Assembly (NCBI RefSeq): GCF_021390515.1
Contig: NZ_JAJUXI010000002.1
Span: forward strand, 124,001-188,000
Direction of reading: 5' to 3'
DNA from: Dyadobacter sp. CY326
GTDB lineage: Bacteria > Bacteroidota > Bacteroidia > Cytophagales > Spirosomataceae
Length of the DNA stretch: 64,000 nucleotides
Shown here: piece by piece, positions 62,474 to 64,000 of the stretch
Layout: every line of letters begins with the position of its first letter
Position numbering within the stretch: the stretch's first letter is position 1
Program-made: the position numbers and the translations under genes
The notes under the pieces: generated by a model
What the model was told of the DNA's origin: nothing
The model's input: the letters and a program-made list of their open reading frames with translations, nothing else
Database searches by the model: none

Positions 62474-64000
62474 TTAGCGACGCGCAGTGCTGCGGCCTTC
62501 TATTTTGATTTTTTCGAGCAATGCGGCAATCTCTTTCACGGTCTCGGGATGCTTTGCTGCGACATTATTTTGTTCTCCCAAATCCTCAGAAAGATTATAA
62601 AGCTGCGGCTTGGGATCGCGCCCGTTTTCATTGCCATTCTTCTGCGTTTTCGGGCCGTCGGATGTTTCAATGTATTTCCAGTTGTCTTTCACAATGGCAA
62701 TAACCCCACCCTGCTCCACCAGCACACTGCGGCCCGTTTTCGATTTCCCTATAAATGCTGCAAACAAATTTTCACTGTCTGGCGCATCGCCGGGCTGCAA
62801 AGTTTGTTTGAAATATCCTGCAAATGACGCCAGCAAGTCGATTTGGCAAACCAATGCATCCGTAACGGTCCCCGGTTTTACAACGCCCTCCCAGCGAACA
62901 ATGAAGGGCACACGCGTTCCGGCTTCAAAAGCGCTGCCTTTGCCGCCGCGCAACGGTCCGCGCGGATTGTGACCATTCAGTTCTGTAACAGCGCCATCAT
63001 CATAACCGTCGTCCAAAACGGGACCATTGTCACTGGTGAAAATGACGATCGTATTTTTTTCAAGATTAAGTTCTTTCAATTTGTCCAAAACCCTCCCGAC
63101 TGTCCAGTCAAGTTGCAAAAGGGCGTCACCGCGCAGCCCCAGACCGCTTTTCCCTTTGAACTCCGTGCTCGGCATGCGGGGCACGTGAATGTCATTGAGT
63201 GAAAAATACAGGAAAAATGGCTTTTGCCGATTGTCTTCTATGAATGCAAGTGCCTTGTCTGTAAAAACGTGACCAAGCTCCTCGTCAATCCAACGCGCCT
63301 TTTTCCCACCCGTCATAAAACCAATGCGGCCAATGCCATTAACGATCGTGTTATTGTGCCCGTGATCGGGAGAAGCGTTCAATTTCAGCAATTCGGGATT
63401 TTCTTTTCCCGTGGGTTCGTTGCCAATTTTATGCTGGTAATTCACCTCAATCGGATCTGATTTTTCCAAACCGACCACCTGCTGATTTTCTAGAAAAACC
63501 GTTGGCACGCGGTCGCCAGTGGCTGGGAAAATGTAGGAATAATCGAACCCAACGGCGTCAGGCCCTTTTTTAACAGGCTGGTTCCAGTTGATTTTTTCTC
63601 CATCCTCACCAAGTCCCAAATGCCATTTCCCGACAACAGCGGTTCGATATCCAGCTTTTCGGAAAACGGCCGGAAGCGTTGCTTTGTCTGTCGGAATGAT
63701 CAGGTTCGCATCGCCGGGCAACACGCCGGTTCCTTTTTTGCGCCACGGATATTCGCCCGTCATGAGCGCATAACGCGATGGCGTGCAAGTGCCTGAGGTC
63801 GTGTGCGCATTGGTAAAACGGAGCCCCTCGCGCGCCAGCCGGTCGGCGTTCGGCGTCTTGATTTTCGTTGCGCCATAAGATCCGAGATCACCATAACCCA
63901 GGTCGTCGGCATAAATGTAAATGACATTGGGTTTTTGGCTTTGCGCATGAACGGTGACGCAGAAGCCAGACAGTATGAATGCAGTTAATATTTTTGTAAA
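62474..64000 (-). CDS. Secreted sulfatase, N-terminus beyond right edge
   Basis: 509 codons visible, open to base 64000. The signal peptide (hydrophobic ILTAFILSGFCVTVHAQ) is already in progress at the edge, so only a few residues are missing. PNVIYIYADDLGYGDLGSYG is the metal site, and TSGTCTPSRYALMTGEYPW carries the CxPSR formylglycine site with HTTSG before it. KWHLGLGEDGEK and FTSDNGPVLDDGYDDG complete the S1 core. It is a different subfamily from the downstream sulfatase. A later internal Met (63763) is not the start, because conserved sulfatase sequence precedes it. Confidence 0.92.
   Translation of the reverse strand, partial: FTKILTAFILSGFCVTVHAQSQKPNVIYIYADDLGYGDLGSYGATKIKTPNADRLAREGLRFTNAHTTSGTCTPSRYALMTGEYPWRKKGTGVLPGDANLIIPTDKATLPAVFRKAGYRTAVVGKWHLGLGEDGEKINWNQPVKKGPDAVGFDYSYIFPATGDRVPTVFLENQQVVGLEKSDPIEVNYQHKIGNEPTGKENPELLKLNASPDHGHNNTIVNGIGRIGFMTGGKKARWIDEELGHVFTDKALAFIEDNRQKPFFLYFSLNDIHVPRMPSTEFKGKSGLGLRGDALLQLDWTVGRVLDKLKELNLEKNTIVIFTSDNGPVLDDGYDDGAVTELNGHNPRGPLRGGKGSAFEAGTRVPFIVRWEGVVKPGTVTDALVCQIDLLASFAGYFKQTLQPGDAPDSENLFAAFIGKSKTGRSVLVEQGGVIAIVKDNWKYIETSDGPKTQKNGNENGRDPKPQLYNLSEDLGEQNNVAAKHPETVKEIAALLEKIKIEGRSTARR

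Noticed and set aside
62474..63763. Right-edge sulfatase taken as a complete gene starting at 63763
   Set aside because: Conserved sulfatase sequence including the formylglycine site and a signal peptide continues in frame upstream to the edge.

Overview
The window looks like a chromosome segment of a member of the Bacteroidota, most likely Cytophagales and Dyadobacter-like (inference). The reasons are two SusC/SusD pairs, a hybrid two-component system (HTCS), a T9SS sorting-domain remnant, Bacteroidota-type TAnnTTTG promoter boxes, and many short Crp/AraC/LytTR regulators. No rRNA, tRNA, CRISPR array, transposase or phage gene was found. Genes run off both ends: an AraC regulator on the left and a sulfatase on the right.

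Region by region. 1-1181: an AraC gene, the C-terminal end of an aldo/keto reductase (minus) and the C-terminal end of an ABC-transporter permease (plus). The two fragments abut head to head near base 942, which is a rearrangement scar or an assembly join. 1467-3958: an AlgI-like MBOAT O-acyltransferase and an SGNH-like partner. 4084-11701: small regulators and enzymes, namely two Crp-type regulators, two VOC proteins, an overlapping DoxX operon, a LytS-type kinase, a metallo-beta-lactamase-fold hydrolase, cupins and a LytTR response regulator. 11756-19351: a T9SS-substrate remnant, adenosine deaminase, two divergent acyltransferase-3 proteins, a Tet(X)-like flavin monooxygenase with a divergent AraC regulator, a lipoprotein and an isochorismatase-like hydrolase.

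19486-26507: a SusC-SusD-GDPD/phosphodiesterase fusion operon, probably for scavenging phosphodiesters. It has a clear promoter and a GC-rich leader hairpin. 26583-29888: small membrane proteins, an AhpD-like protein and an MscS channel. 29944-49781: a xylan-type utilisation locus. The minus arm encodes GH95, GH43, a secreted VOC protein, a double CE1 esterase and a GH10 xylanase. The HTCS regulator sits between this arm and the plus arm, which encodes SusC, SusD and a large cytochrome c/PA14/propeller protein.

49985-52792: an AraC regulator, a short-chain dehydrogenase and a zinc alcohol dehydrogenase. 52925-56791: the most striking system, a Family 2A (SrpI-type) encapsulin shell gene overlapping a cysteine desulfurase that carries a long N-terminal encapsulation domain. 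A serine O-acetyltransferase and a small DUF2256 protein follow, so this is a sulfur-metabolism nanocompartment. 57145-60654: envelope and stress-type genes (basic secreted protein, PRC-barrel, OmpA-like, flavin reductase, SnoaL-like). 60679-64000: two tandem secreted sulfatases.

All calls come from reading the sequence by eye. Family names rest on recognised motifs and architecture, not on database searches.
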